Shown: piece by piece, positions 15,392 to 24,888 of the stretch
How the letters are laid out: every line of letters starts with the position of its first letter
Position numbering within the stretch: the stretch's first letter is position 1
Source: Tabrizicola sp.
Lineage (GTDB): Bacteria; Pseudomonadota; Alphaproteobacteria; Rhodobacterales; Rhodobacteraceae
Reading direction: 5' to 3'
Assembly (NCBI GenBank): GCA_025458105.1
Contig: JALOTD010000009.1
Coordinates: 1 to 41,237 of the forward strand
DNA: 41,237 nucleotides
Notes under the pieces: generated by a model
What the model saw: only the letters and a program-made list of their open reading frames with translations
The model's database searches: none
Told to the model about the DNA's origin: nothing
Translations under genes and position numbers: made by a program

Positions 15392-17532
15392 TCCGGATCG
15401 CGACTCTCTTCCTTTGGCTTGCAGGCCCGGCGGTTGCGGAAACGGCCCGGGTGATCTCGGGCGAACACGCGGACTTTACTCGTTTGGTGGTCGAGCTGCC
15501 GCAGGCGGACGGCTGGACCGTCGGTCGCACCCCCATCGGCTACGGCTTCGCCGTACAGGACACTGATCAGCCCGAGTATGACCTGTCCGCCGTCTGGCAG
15601 CGTATTCCCCGGACTCGACTTCAGGCCCTGCGCGTAGACCCCGAAACGGGCACGCTGGAGCTGTCGCTTGCCTGTCCCTGCCACGTCTTCCCGTTCGAGT
15701 ATCAGCCTGGAATGGTCGTCCTTGATATCCGGGAGGGCGAAGCGCCCGCCGGTTCGGTCTTTGAAATGGCCCTGATGATTGACCGCACAGATCAGGCCGA
15801 TCCAGGCCCGGTGCCGCCGCAGCCTCTTGGCGGGTACGACTGGCTTGACGCGGATGGCCCAGACCAGATGCCAAATGGTGCTGCGGATCTCGCCTTGGGA
15901 TATGACGTAGGCGGACCTGACCTCGGTCCGCTGCGGGACGCCCTGCTGCGACAGATCAGTCGAGGAGCAGTCGACGGGGTGGTCGATATGGACCTTCCAA
16001 ACAAGATTAGCCTGCCCGATGACGACACGGCGCAGGATCTGGATCGCGCGCGGATCAGTTTGGGCGAGCTGCCAGGACTTGTGATCCTTGATGGTCGTGC
16101 GACGCCTGAAGATCGCCCTGATGCCGACCTGACCTGCCTCCCTGATGCAGTTTTTTCTCTGGCCGAATGGGGTGAGGGCCGACCGCCGCTCGATTTGCTG
16201 GCCGAAGCGCGCGCCGGGCTTTTTGGCGAGTTCGACCTTCTTCAGGAAGAGGAAGCCTTGCGGTCGGTGCGACTTCACCTTTACCTCGGCTTCGGGGCCG
16301 AGGCACTCCAATATGCAGACCTGGTCCCGACCCCTGTGCCAGACGAACTGGCGGTCCTGAAATCTTTGGCGCGGCTGATCGACGGAGAACCTGATCCCGC
16401 GACCCCCTTTGCACGGATGACCGGCTGTGACGGCGCGGTGGCAATGTGGGCAGCATTGGCGCACGACCAGTTGCCGACAGCAGAACCTGCAAACACGGAT
16501 GCGATGGTGCGCGCTTTTCAGGCGCTGCCCCCGCATTTGCGGCTTCACCTGGGGGAGCGGCTTGCCGATCTAGTTAGGGACCGCGATCCAGATGCGGCAA
16601 GGATGATCCGCGATGCCATGGAGCGCACGCCCGATGTATCACCAGGGACCGTGGCGCTGCTTGATGCTAAGGCCGATCTGCAGGCAGACCGGCCCGAAGA
16701 GGCGCTGGCCCATGCAGAGGCGGCAATTGCCGAAGGAGACGCTGGACTGGATAGCCTGATCGCCTTGGTCGAGGCGCATTTTCAATCGTCCACCCCTCTT
16801 TCACCGGACATTGCCGAGACGCTGCTGTCTATGGCCGAGGAGGCAGAGGGCGGGCCGGAGAGGCCTGAAGTGAACCGGGCCCTTGCCCTTGCCTTGGCTC
16901 TGTCTGGTCAGTCCGGCGATGCTCTGGCCATCGCAGGGGAAGCGTCTGATGACGTCTGGCGAGTGCTGTCGAAGCGGGCGACGGATGGCGACCTCTTGCT
17001 GCATGCGGTCCTTCCGGACGAAGTCGCAGTCCCGGTCACGGACGAAGATGTATCGGCCGCGATTGCACAAAGACTGTCCGACCTTGGCTTTGCAGAGGCT
17101 GCGCTGGCCTGGCTTGGCCCGGTGGGTTTGTCTGACAGCGAGGAGCGCAGACTGCTTGCTGCTCGCGCTGAACTCGCCAGCGGAGATGCGCGCCAGGCAC
17201 TGACACTTGTGACTGGGCTAACATCGGAGGAAGCGGCGCTTTTGAGAGCCGAGGCGCAGGCGGGGCTTGGGGCCTACGACGCCGCGAAGTCGGGGCTTCA
17301 GGCGGCCGGACGAACCGATGATGCGGCCCGACTGGCGGCCTGGGAGGCCGATTGGGCCGAACTTGGCGCGATCGGGTCGGAACCTTGGGCAGCCGCTGCC
17401 GCCTACGCCTCCCCCGTTCCCGTGCCAGAGGCCGGCGCCCTTGCCCGGGGCGCGTCCGCCCTCGACAGCAGCTCGGCCACGCGTGAGGCGATCGCAGCCT
17501 TGCTTGCGACCGTTCCTGCTGCAAATCCCTGA
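15388..17532 (+). CDS. Large periplasmic AMIN-like and repeat protein of the flagellar motor operon
   Basis: A 714-residue exported protein I cannot assign to a named family. Residues 1-17 are a signal peptide (ending GPAVA-ETA). Residues about 18-120 form a beta-rich domain (RVISGEHADFTRLVVELPQ, then GTLELSLACPCHVFPFEYQ) resembling AMIN domains, which bind peptidoglycan or pilus/flagellar partners. It has a C96-x-C98 pair. From about 240 to 690 it is helical and repeat-like (TPR/Sel1-type spacing, for example GTVALLDAKADLQADRPEEALAHAEAA as two helices). It is fused translationally to motA by an ATGA overlap. With a motE-like gene nearby, it may play the part of MotC or scaffold the stator; this is inference. 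Confidence 0.75.
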   Translation: MIRIATLFLWLAGPAVAETARVISGEHADFTRLVVELPQADGWTVGRTPIGYGFAVQDTDQPEYDLSAVWQRIPRTRLQALRVDPETGTLELSLACPCHVFPFEYQPGMVVLDIREGEAPAGSVFEMALMIDRTDQADPGPVPPQPLGGYDWLDADGPDQMPNGAADLALGYDVGGPDLGPLRDALLRQISRGAVDGVVDMDLPNKISLPDDDTAQDLDRARISLGELPGLVILDGRATPEDRPDADLTCLPDAVFSLAEWGEGRPPLDLLAEARAGLFGEFDLLQEEEALRSVRLHLYLGFGAEALQYADLVPTPVPDELAVLKSLARLIDGEPDPATPFARMTGCDGAVAMWAALAHDQLPTAEPANTDAMVRAFQALPPHLRLHLGERLADLVRDRDPDAARMIRDAMERTPDVSPGTVALLDAKADLQADRPEEALAHAEAAIAEGDAGLDSLIALVEAHFQSSTPLSPDIAETLLSMAEEAEGGPERPEVNRALALALALSGQSGDALAIAGEASDDVWRVLSKRATDGDLLLHAVLPDEVAVPVTDEDVSAAIAQRLSDLGFAEAALAWLGPVGLSDSEERRLLAARAELASGDARQALTLVTGLTSEEAALLRAEAQAGLGAYDAAKSGLQAAGRTDDAARLAAWEADWAELGAIGSEPWAAAAAYASPVPVPEAGALARGASALDSSSATREAIAALLATVPAANP

Positions 17533-17606
17533 TTTGGTAACGCTTTGGCAAGGGTAGCAGACTATTCTGACCAGGTCTGGCAGAACGCCACGGTCCTGAG
17601 AGTAGC

Positions 17607-18269
17607 ATGCCACAGATCCGCCACTTGTCCCTACTGACTCTGTTCCTGAGTCTTGATGCCTCTGCTGTGACTGCGGGACTGGACCCATCGGGCCTTTGCA
17701 CGCAGGCGGCCCAGACCGCTGCGGAAGCAACGGGAGTTCCGTTTGAAGTCTTGCTGGCTGTTTCGGTTGTCGAGACCGGACGCGATCATCGGCCCTGGCC
17801 ATGGACTGTCAACCTGGGCGGGGACGGGCGCTGGTTGGATACTGCAGAGGAAGCCAGTGAACTCGTCGATGCAGCTCTGGCGGGGGGGGCAACCAACATC
17901 GACCTCGGTTGTTTTCAGCTGAACTACCGGTGGCATGCGCCCGCATTTGCCTCGGTCGAGGATATGCTCGATCCTGACCAGAATGCTCGCTACGCCGCCG
18001 AGTATCTGGCCGGCCATTTCGCGCAAACCGGTGACTGGGCGCTGGCCGCAGCCGCCTATCACTCGGCAACGCCGGAACATGCTGACCGGTATCGCGCACG
18101 TTTCGAGGACACGCTTGCCGGCTTCGACGGTCTTGACCCCACGCTGTCAGAATTGCCCGATACGGCCCGATTGAACCGCTTTCCGCTGCTGGTCGCCGGT
18201 TCAAGCGGCCGCAACGGGTCGCTCGTGCCGACCGGTTCGGGCGGTCTGCCCCTGATCGGGGGGTCCTGA
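17607..18269 (+). CDS. Flagellum-associated lytic transglycosylase (SltF-like)
   Basis: A 220-residue exported protein. After a short signal peptide (cleavage near TAG, about residue 24) comes a single SLT/lysozyme-like domain. The catalytic glutamate is E56 in AVSVVETGRD. The second motif is DLGCFQLNYRWH (about 99-110), and AAAAYHSATPEH (about 147-158) is the third. Such enzymes cut peptidoglycan strands to let the rod pass; SltF of Rhodobacter sphaeroides is the known flagellar case. A Gly/Ser-rich tail (about 190-220) may be the binding region for the rod protein FlgJ, as reported for SltF. It sits one base before flhA. Confidence 0.85.
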   Translation: MPQIRHLSLLTLFLSLDASAVTAGLDPSGLCTQAAQTAAEATGVPFEVLLAVSVVETGRDHRPWPWTVNLGGDGRWLDTAEEASELVDAALAGGATNIDLGCFQLNYRWHAPAFASVEDMLDPDQNARYAAEYLAGHFAQTGDWALAAAAYHSATPEHADRYRARFEDTLAGFDGLDPTLSELPDTARLNRFPLLVAGSSGRNGSLVPTGSGGLPLIGGS

Positions 18270-18270
18270 C

Positions 18271-20346
18271 ATGCCGGGTGGCCTGACGGTTGCAAACCTG
18301 TTCCGACCGACCGTCCTGCTTGCACTCGGCCTTATGGCCGTAATCGTCATGATGATCCTGCCAATCCCGGCCTGGTTGCTTGACCTGGGCCTGGCGGTGT
18401 CCTTTGCGTTGGCCATACTGATGCTGACGGTGACGCTGTTCATCGATCGCCCGCTCGATTTTTCGGCCTTCCCGACGATCCTCCTGGCCTCGCTCCTGCT
18501 GCGCTTGGCGCTGAACGTGTCATCAACCAAGCTCATCATCTCGCAGGGCCACACCGGAACCGATGCTGCGGGTCATGTGATTGAAGGATTTGCCGAATTC
18601 ATCATGGGGGGCGACCTGATCCTGGGGCTAGTGATCTTTGTCGTCCTGTTGATCGTAAACTTCATGGTGATCACCAAGGGTGCGGGCCGGATGGCAGAAG
18701 TCGGGGCCCGCTTTGCCCTGGATGGTCTGCCGGGCCGCCAGCTGGCCATTGATGCCGACCTGTCCGCAGGGGCGATCGATCATGCTGAGGCAAAGCGGCG
18801 GCGCGAGACCGAACTGGCTGAGACGACGTTTTTCGGCTCACTCGATGGTGCGTCAAAGTTCGTCAAGGGCGATGCGATTGCAGGACTGCTGATCACCGTA
18901 CTGAACATCGTTGTGGGTTTGTGCGTGGGCCTGTTCGTCCATGGCCTCGACGCGTCCGAGGCCTTCCGGACCTACACGATCCTGACAGTGGGCGATGGTC
19001 TGGTCAGCCAGATCCCGGCGGTCATCATCTCGGTCGCGGCGGCCTTGCTCTTGGCAAAGGGCAATCAGAAAGGGGCGGCCGACGTTTCGTTCTTTGCTCA
19101 GCTTGGAAACTACCCCGCCGCCCTGGGCACTGTGGCAGTGCTTATGGCGCTTTTTGCCATCGTACCCGGCATGCCGTTCCTGCCCTTCATACTGGCAGCC
19201 AGCGTTTTGGGGGGCCTGGCCTTGCTTCGCAGCCGCCGCACTGTGCGCGACCAAGTAATGCCTGCCGCCGAGGCAGAGCCCGCCCGGGCGCGATCCATTG
19301 GTGATGTGCTCGACTTCGATGACATCCACATCGAATTTGCGCCAAATCTGGTTGCGATGGTGCTTGATCCAGCGACAGGCCTTGACGGTCGCATCGGTAA
19401 CATGCGCAACCATATCGCGTCCAATTTCGGCTTCATCTTGCCCGAAATCCGATTGACCGATGAGGCGTCCTTGACGCCTGGACAGTATCGAATCCGCCTG
19501 CAAGGCGTGGTCCGGGTGTCCGATCGCGTTTATCCAGACCGTGTTCTGGTTTTGTTGGGGGACGGGGCGCAGGCTCCGGACGGGCTGGATGTAAAGGAAC
19601 CTGTCTATGGTGCACCGGCGCGCTGGATCCGCCCCGATCAGCAGGAAGATGCTGCCCTGTCCGGCCTGACCGTCGTCACCCCGACCGAAATGCTGGCGAC
19701 CCATCTTCTGGAAGTGCTGAAGTCAAATCTGTCGCGTCTTCTGACGCTTCGCGGCTTGCGCCGCTTGCTGGATGAATTCGTTCGCCTGTCTGACCCTGCG
19801 CGGGCCGAGGCGAACCGCCGCCTCTTGGATGAACTCGTGCCGGAGAAGGTTCCGGTGGACCTGCTGCATGCTGTTCTGCGGCTTCTTCTGGACGAAAAAG
19901 TATCGATCCGGAACCTGCCCCTGATTTTGGAAGCGGTTGCCGAGGCGCGGAATCTTGGGGCGCCTGAAGCGATTTGCGAACATGTCCGGCAGCGGCTGGG
20001 CTTCCAGATCCTTGCGGAACTGAAGCGCCCGGACGGATCGGTCCCGCTGATCCAGTTGGCTCCAGACTGGGAGAAGGCGTTCAATACGTATCAGATCGAT
20101 GGCGAGCGCGGGCTGCGCGACGTCGCCCTTCCGCCTGATCTGTTTGCACGCCTGGCAAACGGCTTGACCGAGCGGGTGAACCGCGCCGCCGAAACCGGCG
20201 TCTATCCTGCGCTTGTCACGTCAGTCACCCGGCGACGCTTCTTGCGGACGGTGGTGCAGGCGAAAGGGCTGCAGATGCCTGTCCTGTCCTATGAGGAAAT
20301 CGGTACAGACGCGCGGCCAGCATTGATCGGACAGGTCCCGGCATGA
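18271..20346 (+). CDS. flhA: Flagellar export gate protein FlhA
   Basis: A 691-residue export-gate protein. About eight transmembrane helices span residues 10-310. The FHIPEP-family signature FMVITKGAGRMAEVGARFAL and DGLPGRQLAIDADLSAG lie in the loop at about 130-170. The C-terminal cytosolic domain (about 350-690), which binds FliI and chaperone-substrate complexes, includes FVRLSDPARAEANRRLLDEL. FlhA forms a nonamer and converts proton motive force into export. Standard length. It overlaps fliR by 4 bases. Confidence 0.98.
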   Translation: MPGGLTVANLFRPTVLLALGLMAVIVMMILPIPAWLLDLGLAVSFALAILMLTVTLFIDRPLDFSAFPTILLASLLLRLALNVSSTKLIISQGHTGTDAAGHVIEGFAEFIMGGDLILGLVIFVVLLIVNFMVITKGAGRMAEVGARFALDGLPGRQLAIDADLSAGAIDHAEAKRRRETELAETTFFGSLDGASKFVKGDAIAGLLITVLNIVVGLCVGLFVHGLDASEAFRTYTILTVGDGLVSQIPAVIISVAAALLLAKGNQKGAADVSFFAQLGNYPAALGTVAVLMALFAIVPGMPFLPFILAASVLGGLALLRSRRTVRDQVMPAAEAEPARARSIGDVLDFDDIHIEFAPNLVAMVLDPATGLDGRIGNMRNHIASNFGFILPEIRLTDEASLTPGQYRIRLQGVVRVSDRVYPDRVLVLLGDGAQAPDGLDVKEPVYGAPARWIRPDQQEDAALSGLTVVTPTEMLATHLLEVLKSNLSRLLTLRGLRRLLDEFVRLSDPARAEANRRLLDELVPEKVPVDLLHAVLRLLLDEKVSIRNLPLILEAVAEARNLGAPEAICEHVRQRLGFQILAELKRPDGSVPLIQLAPDWEKAFNTYQIDGERGLRDVALPPDLFARLANGLTERVNRAAETGVYPALVTSVTRRRFLRTVVQAKGLQMPVLSYEEIGTDARPALIGQVPA

Positions 20347-21125
20347 CGGACTTGATTGCCGATCTCAGCCAGCTTCTTGCGCTGTCCGAAGGTCTGGCCT
20401 GGGCGGCGGTTCTGGTCTTTCTGCGGGTCGGAGCGGTCGTTGCACTTATGCCTGGATTTGGCGATCAGGCTGTGCCGCAACGGGTCAAGCTTGCCATTGT
20501 GGTGGCCTTCACGCTTGTTCTTGCTCCACTGCTTGCGGACCGTCTTGCCGCCGGGGGACCCGAACCGGCGCTTGCCCCTTTGGCCGGAGAGGTGGCTGCG
20601 GGCCTGATCCTGGGGGTCGGCATGCGCCTATTCCTCCTGGCGCTCCAGACCGCAGCAGTGATCGTCGCCCAGGCCACAACGCTTTCGCAGATGTTTCCGG
20701 GTGCCACGCCAGAGCCGCAACCGGCGATCGGCAACCTGTTCCTCGTCGCGGGAATAGCCTTGTTTCTTGCCTCCGGTCTGCACCTGCGCAGCGTCGAGCT
20801 GATCCTTTTGTCCTACGATCTCTTTCCGCCCGGGGGGCTGCCGGGCGCAGCCGCAGCTGCAGACTGGTCCCTTGCCCTTGTTTCGCGGACCTTCAGTCTG
20901 GCCTTCACGCTGGCTGCCCCCTTTGTCATCGCTTCGATGATCTACAACCTTGCGCTTGGGGCCATCAACCGGGCTATGCCGCAGCTTATGGTGTCGATGG
21001 TAGGCGCCCCGGCGCTGACTTTAGGTGCCCTGGCACTGCTTGCGGTAGCCACCCCGGTGCTGCTGGTTGTCTGGCTACAAGCCTTCGAGGCCTACCTTGC
21101 CGATCCATTCGGGCACCAGCAATGA
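20343..21125 (+). CDS. fliR: Flagellar export channel protein FliR
   Basis: A 260-residue inner-membrane protein with about six transmembrane helices, part of the FliPQR core. Recognisable FliR segments are VLVFLRVGAVVALMPGFGDQ, then VPQRVKLAIVVAF, GLILGVGMRLFLLALQTAA and MPQLMVSMVGAPALTLGAL. It is translationally coupled to flhA before it and flhB after it (both ATGA overlaps). fliQ, normally next to fliR or fliP, is not here. Confidence 0.97.
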   Translation: MTDLIADLSQLLALSEGLAWAAVLVFLRVGAVVALMPGFGDQAVPQRVKLAIVVAFTLVLAPLLADRLAAGGPEPALAPLAGEVAAGLILGVGMRLFLLALQTAAVIVAQATTLSQMFPGATPEPQPAIGNLFLVAGIALFLASGLHLRSVELILLSYDLFPPGGLPGAAAAADWSLALVSRTFSLAFTLAAPFVIASMIYNLALGAINRAMPQLMVSMVGAPALTLGALALLAVATPVLLVVWLQAFEAYLADPFGHQQ

Positions 21126-22204
21126 GCGAAGACACCGAAGACGCCGACGACAAGGAACACGAAGCCTCGCAGCACAAGCTGGACGAAGCCCGAAAGAAGG
21201 GCGACATCGCACGTTCGCCAGACCTGCTTGCCGCCGCCGCGACTGCGGGCTTTCTTCTTGCGGTCGTGTCCCTTGGCGGATGGGCGATTGCCCGTTCAGG
21301 AACAGCAGGGATGGTGCTTCTTGACCAGTCTGACCGGCTTTCGCAACTGATGACAACCGGATCTGGCGGTCCGCTGGCCGGTCTCTTGCTAGCGTTTGTC
21401 TTGCCACCCTTGGTCTTGCTTCTGCTGCCGCCGATCGCTGTCCTGGCAATGACGCTGGTGACACGGACATTCCTGGTTACGCCCGAACGCGTTGCTCCAA
21501 AGCTCAGCCGTATCTCGCCGATTGCCACAGCGAAGCACAAGTTCGGGCCGGAAGGGCTGATGGAATTCGCAAAAAGCAGCGTGAAGCTGGGTCTGGTCGC
21601 GGTCATTCTTTACGCGTTCCTTTCGGCCCGGCTGAACGAAGTGTTGTCAACAGTCTACATGTCGCCGGCCTTGTCAGCGGCGGTTCTGGCCCGGCTGACG
21701 ATAGACTTCCTTCTGATCATCCTGGCGGTGACCATTGCGCTGGGAGGGGTAGACTACCTTTGGCAAGTTCATCTGCATCGACAGCGCAACCGGATGTCGC
21801 GCAAGGAAATGATGGACGAATACAAGGAAAGTGAGGGGGACCCACACCTGAAGGCAGCGCGGCGTCAACGCGCGCAGGAAGTTGCGACAAACCGCATGCT
21901 GGCCGATGTCGCCAGTGCCGATGTGGTGGTCGTGAACCCGACGCACTATGCCGTTGCGCTGAAGTGGGAACGTGGGTCGCGCGGCGCGCCGATTTGCGTC
22001 GCCAAGGGTGTGGACGAGATTGCCCGCGTCATTCGCGCAAGGGCTGCTGAGCACGGCGTGCCGATCCACAGCGATCCGCCGACAGCCCGGGCCATCTTCG
22101 CCACGGTCGACCTGGGCCAAGAGATCCGGTCCGAGCATTATCGGGCCGTTGCGGCCGCCATTCGATTTGCCGATGCGATGCGCCGGAAAGCGGGCCGCAA
22201 ATGA
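21122..22204 (+). CDS. flhB: Flagellar export switch protein FlhB
   Basis: A 360-residue protein with four transmembrane helices (about residues 35-60, 85-115, 150-170, 185-212) and a cytosolic domain. The autocleavage motif NPTH is at 272-275 (VVVVNPTHYAVALKW); cleavage between N and P switches export from rod/hook to filament subunits. The N-terminus (HKLDEARKKGDIARSPDL) is typical. It overlaps fliR and the following fliJ-like gene by 4 bases each. Confidence 0.98.
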   Translation: MSEDTEDADDKEHEASQHKLDEARKKGDIARSPDLLAAAATAGFLLAVVSLGGWAIARSGTAGMVLLDQSDRLSQLMTTGSGGPLAGLLLAFVLPPLVLLLLPPIAVLAMTLVTRTFLVTPERVAPKLSRISPIATAKHKFGPEGLMEFAKSSVKLGLVAVILYAFLSARLNEVLSTVYMSPALSAAVLARLTIDFLLIILAVTIALGGVDYLWQVHLHRQRNRMSRKEMMDEYKESEGDPHLKAARRQRAQEVATNRMLADVASADVVVVNPTHYAVALKWERGSRGAPICVAKGVDEIARVIRARAAEHGVPIHSDPPTARAIFATVDLGQEIRSEHYRAVAAAIRFADAMRRKAGRK

Positions 22205-22542
22205 GCCGGGCAAAGGATATCTTGCGGTTGCAGGACCTGGCGGCCTTGGTCCGCGACCATCAGCTCGCTCAGCTGCGTGACGCGGCAGCCCGCTGCGAGC
22301 AAAGCAAGATGCAGATCAGTGCACTGGAGCGAGAGCCAGCCGATGTCGGAACTGATCTTGTGGCAGCGGGGCTAATCGAACTGCGCTACCAGGCCTGGGC
22401 CGATGTCCGGCGGTCGGAGCTGAATGCCGTTCTTGCCCGCCAGACCGCCGATTGGTTGGCAGCCCGGGAGGAGGCGAGGACAGCCTTTGGCCGGTCCGAG
22501 GCCTTGCGGGCGGTTGCTTCCCGTCAGGTGTCTAGGAAATAG
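22201..22542 (+). CDS. FliJ-like coiled-coil protein
   Basis: A 113-residue soluble protein predicted to be nearly all helix and charged. Two heptad-like segments (about residues 5-45 and 55-105) are separated by a short break at EREPADVGTD. Size, composition and its place as last gene of an export operon fit FliJ, the central stalk of the FliI ATPase and an export chaperone escort. Primary sequence of FliJ is poorly conserved, so other coiled-coil flagellar proteins cannot be excluded. It is coupled to flhB (ATGA). The next 205 bases, up to the convergent kinase gene, hold nothing I can identify. Confidence 0.6.
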   Translation: MSRAKDILRLQDLAALVRDHQLAQLRDAAARCEQSKMQISALEREPADVGTDLVAAGLIELRYQAWADVRRSELNAVLARQTADWLAAREEARTAFGRSEALRAVASRQVSRK

Positions 22543-22747
22543 CGTGCCAGACGTGCCGGTTCGCTGTGTCGCTGCAAGAGTAGCCCAAGATCTCGGTGGC
22601 AGTCGCGTCAGCCTTCTGCGGTCGCGCGAATGCGCAAAGGCTTAGGCGAGTCCGCATCCTGGACTGGCTTTGGCAAACGCCATGCGTCGGGAGACGGCAC
22701 AAGCCAGAGAGACGGGCAGAAGAGCTGTCAACGATAAACCAGATGTG

Positions 22748-24151
22748 TCAGTCCGCCGGTGCGATCGGCAGGATCACTGAAACGTCTAGGCCCAGTCCGC
22801 CCGGCCCTCGCCCAACCGAGAGACTGGCCCCCAATGCGCGGCTGATCTCGGCGACAATTGGCAGCCCAAGACCATGTCGCCCGGCCCGAAATCCCGTGGC
22901 TCCGATACCTGTATCAAGACGATCATGGAACCGGGCCAGGTCCTGATCGCTGAGAGGAAAGCCTGTATCGGTAACCGACAACCTCACCGATCCCGGACAT
23001 GCCTCTTGCAGGTGGACGGTGACCAGTGCCCCGGCTGGGCAATGGGTCAGGGCGTTGTCGACCAGATTCCGGAGAAGTTCCCCCAGAAGCACCTCTTCGC
23101 TCCAGGCGGTTTGGTTGTCCGGACCCTCATAGCCAAGATCCTTTCCCAGACGGACCGCCTGCGGCAACAGGTCTGCAGTGACGTAGCGGGCTAACAACGC
23201 GACATCGACCGACTTTCGGTCAGGGCGGGTGCCCGTTGCTTCGATCTGGGCAAGGAGGAGAACCTGTTCCAGAACGCGCTCAATCCGGATCAGCGCAGCA
23301 TCCGCCTTGTCAAGCGCCCCTCGCTGGTCGCCGCGATCGGGTCGGCCCGCCAGACCGACCTGAGCACGCGCCACGGTCAGGGGCGTGCGGATTTGATGGT
23401 TGACGGTGCTGGCAAAGTTCTGCAGCGCGGCCATAGCTGCGGACAGGCGCGACAGAAAGCCGTTCAGTGCGTCAAGAACTGGCAAAAGCTCGGCAGGCGC
23501 ATCGTCGGCAATCCGCGTAAGGTCATGCGGCGCGCGGGCGGCAATCTGGCGGGACAGGCGGTCGAGCGGGCGCAGGGCATAGGTCGTGGCGGCCCATGCA
23601 ACCAGGGCTGCGCCGACGATCAAGAGGGCGATCCGCAGCGCCGAGCGCGTGAGGATGGCCGAAGCAAGGGCATCACGGGCGCGTGTCGTTTCGGCGACGG
23701 TGACGCGAATGGGCAGAGTGCCCTCACCCGTCGTGATCTCACGCAGGATCGTCGCAGTACGGACGCGCGCCCCGCGATAATCAAGGTCGGCCAGACCGGT
23801 CGAGACGCTTGCCGAAACCGGGACCGTTGCAAGGTCCTCATAGCCCGTCAGCAAGCCTTGTGGCCCATCAACCCGGTAGAACACCTGATCCTGCGCCGTC
23901 GACGACAGCATGTCGAGGGCAGAGAAGGGAACCGAAATGGTCACCCCGCCCTGGGCATCGGCATCGACCCCTTCGGCAATGGACATGGCTGAACCAACAA
24001 GGACCCGGTCCGAAACATCGCGTGCAGTCCGCAGCGCTTCGATCCGGGTGTCCACCAGTGCGATGACCCCGATTGCGGCTGTGGCAAGGACCAGCCAGAC
24101 CAGGATCGACCGGCGCAGCGAGCCCGGTCGCGCAAGGGGCCGGTCAGCCAC
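22748..24151 (-). CDS. Sensor histidine kinase, TctE-like
   Basis: A 467-residue inner-membrane kinase. There are two transmembrane helices (about 15-34 and 171-192) with a periplasmic sensor region between (about 35-170). A HAMP-like linker follows, then the H-box TVNHQIRTPLTVA with phospho-accepting H252. The N-box LLRNLVDNALTHCP and glycine motifs DTGFPL and GRHGLGLPIV complete the kinase. I use the GTG at 24151, which overlaps the regulator stop by 8 bases. An upstream in-frame ATG at 24259 would read 36 residues inside the regulator gene. With the adjacent TctD-like regulator it probably controls the tctCBA genes. The signal is unknown, presumably a carboxylate. Confidence 0.88.
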   Translation of the reverse strand: MADRPLARPGSLRRSILVWLVLATAAIGVIALVDTRIEALRTARDVSDRVLVGSAMSIAEGVDADAQGGVTISVPFSALDMLSSTAQDQVFYRVDGPQGLLTGYEDLATVPVSASVSTGLADLDYRGARVRTATILREITTGEGTLPIRVTVAETTRARDALASAILTRSALRIALLIVGAALVAWAATTYALRPLDRLSRQIAARAPHDLTRIADDAPAELLPVLDALNGFLSRLSAAMAALQNFASTVNHQIRTPLTVARAQVGLAGRPDRGDQRGALDKADAALIRIERVLEQVLLLAQIEATGTRPDRKSVDVALLARYVTADLLPQAVRLGKDLGYEGPDNQTAWSEEVLLGELLRNLVDNALTHCPAGALVTVHLQEACPGSVRLSVTDTGFPLSDQDLARFHDRLDTGIGATGFRAGRHGLGLPIVAEISRALGASLSVGRGPGGLGLDVSVILPIAPAD

Positions 24152-24824
24152 GATCCACCGGACGTTCCAGCATATAGCCGAGGCCCCGCGCTGTACGCAG
24201 GTGGAGCCCGTGTGGTTGCAGGCGGCGGCGGAGGCGGCTGACATACTGCTCGATGGCATTGTCCGACAGGCTGTCGTCCAGCGAGGTCAGCGACTGGACG
24301 ATGCTGTCCTTGCCCACCACGCGCCCGGCCCGCAGGAACAAAAGCTCTAGCAGCGCCAGTTCGCGCGCGGGCAGGTCAATCAGCTCTCCCGAGGCGGTGG
24401 TCACCCGGCGTGCTGCCATGTCGAACCCGACCGGGCCGATCCAGACAGTCGAACTCAGCCCGCCCGCCTGACGGCGCAGAATGTTCCGGACGCGGGCCTC
24501 GAATTCGCGCACATCGAAGGGTTTGATCATGTAGTCGTCGGCGCCAAGGTCCAGGCCGGTGACACGGTCGTCAGGAGAGGATCGGGCTGTCAGGATCAGG
24601 ATCGGGACCGGATTGCGCCGGGACCGCAGCGACCGCAATACCGACAACCCGTCCTTTTCCGGCAGGTTCAGGTCTAGGATCACCAGGTCGAACCGCTCGC
24701 TTTGCGCCAAAAGCTCCGCAGAGGTTCCGTCGTGCACGCAGTCCACAGCATAGCCCGCCCCGAGAAGGAGCGATGTCAAAGCCTCGGCCAGGGGCAGGTC
24801 GTCCTCGACCAGTAGGATGCGCAT
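24144..24824 (-). CDS. OmpR-family response regulator, TctD-like
   Basis: A 226-residue two-domain regulator. The receiver domain (1-120) has acidic pocket residues E7, D8 and D9, phosphorylation site D51 (LVILDLNLPEKDGL) and the conserved Lys in MIKPFD. The C-terminal winged helix (about 130-226) ends in SDNAIEQYVSRLRRRL and RTARGLGYMLE. Partner of the overlapping kinase gene. It diverges from the periplasmic binding protein gene with at most 64 bases between starts. A direct repeat with OmpR-type spacing lies upstream of tctC, a likely target. Confidence 0.92.
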   Translation of the reverse strand: MRILLVEDDLPLAEALTSLLLGAGYAVDCVHDGTSAELLAQSERFDLVILDLNLPEKDGLSVLRSLRSRRNPVPILILTARSSPDDRVTGLDLGADDYMIKPFDVREFEARVRNILRRQAGGLSSTVWIGPVGFDMAARRVTTASGELIDLPARELALLELLFLRAGRVVGKDSIVQSLTSLDDSLSDNAIEQYVSRLRRRLQPHGLHLRTARGLGYMLERPVDRG

Positions 24825-24888
24825 GGCATTATCTTAGGGGCGAAGGCCGCAGTTGTGAACCATGGCGACATGCGGCAGGCTGCAGGCC

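Noticed and set aside
17544-17560. Possible sigma-54 promoter (TTGGCAAGGGTAGCA) before the transglycosylase gene
   Set aside because: The GG and GC elements are 10 bases apart rather than the required 12, so the match fails.
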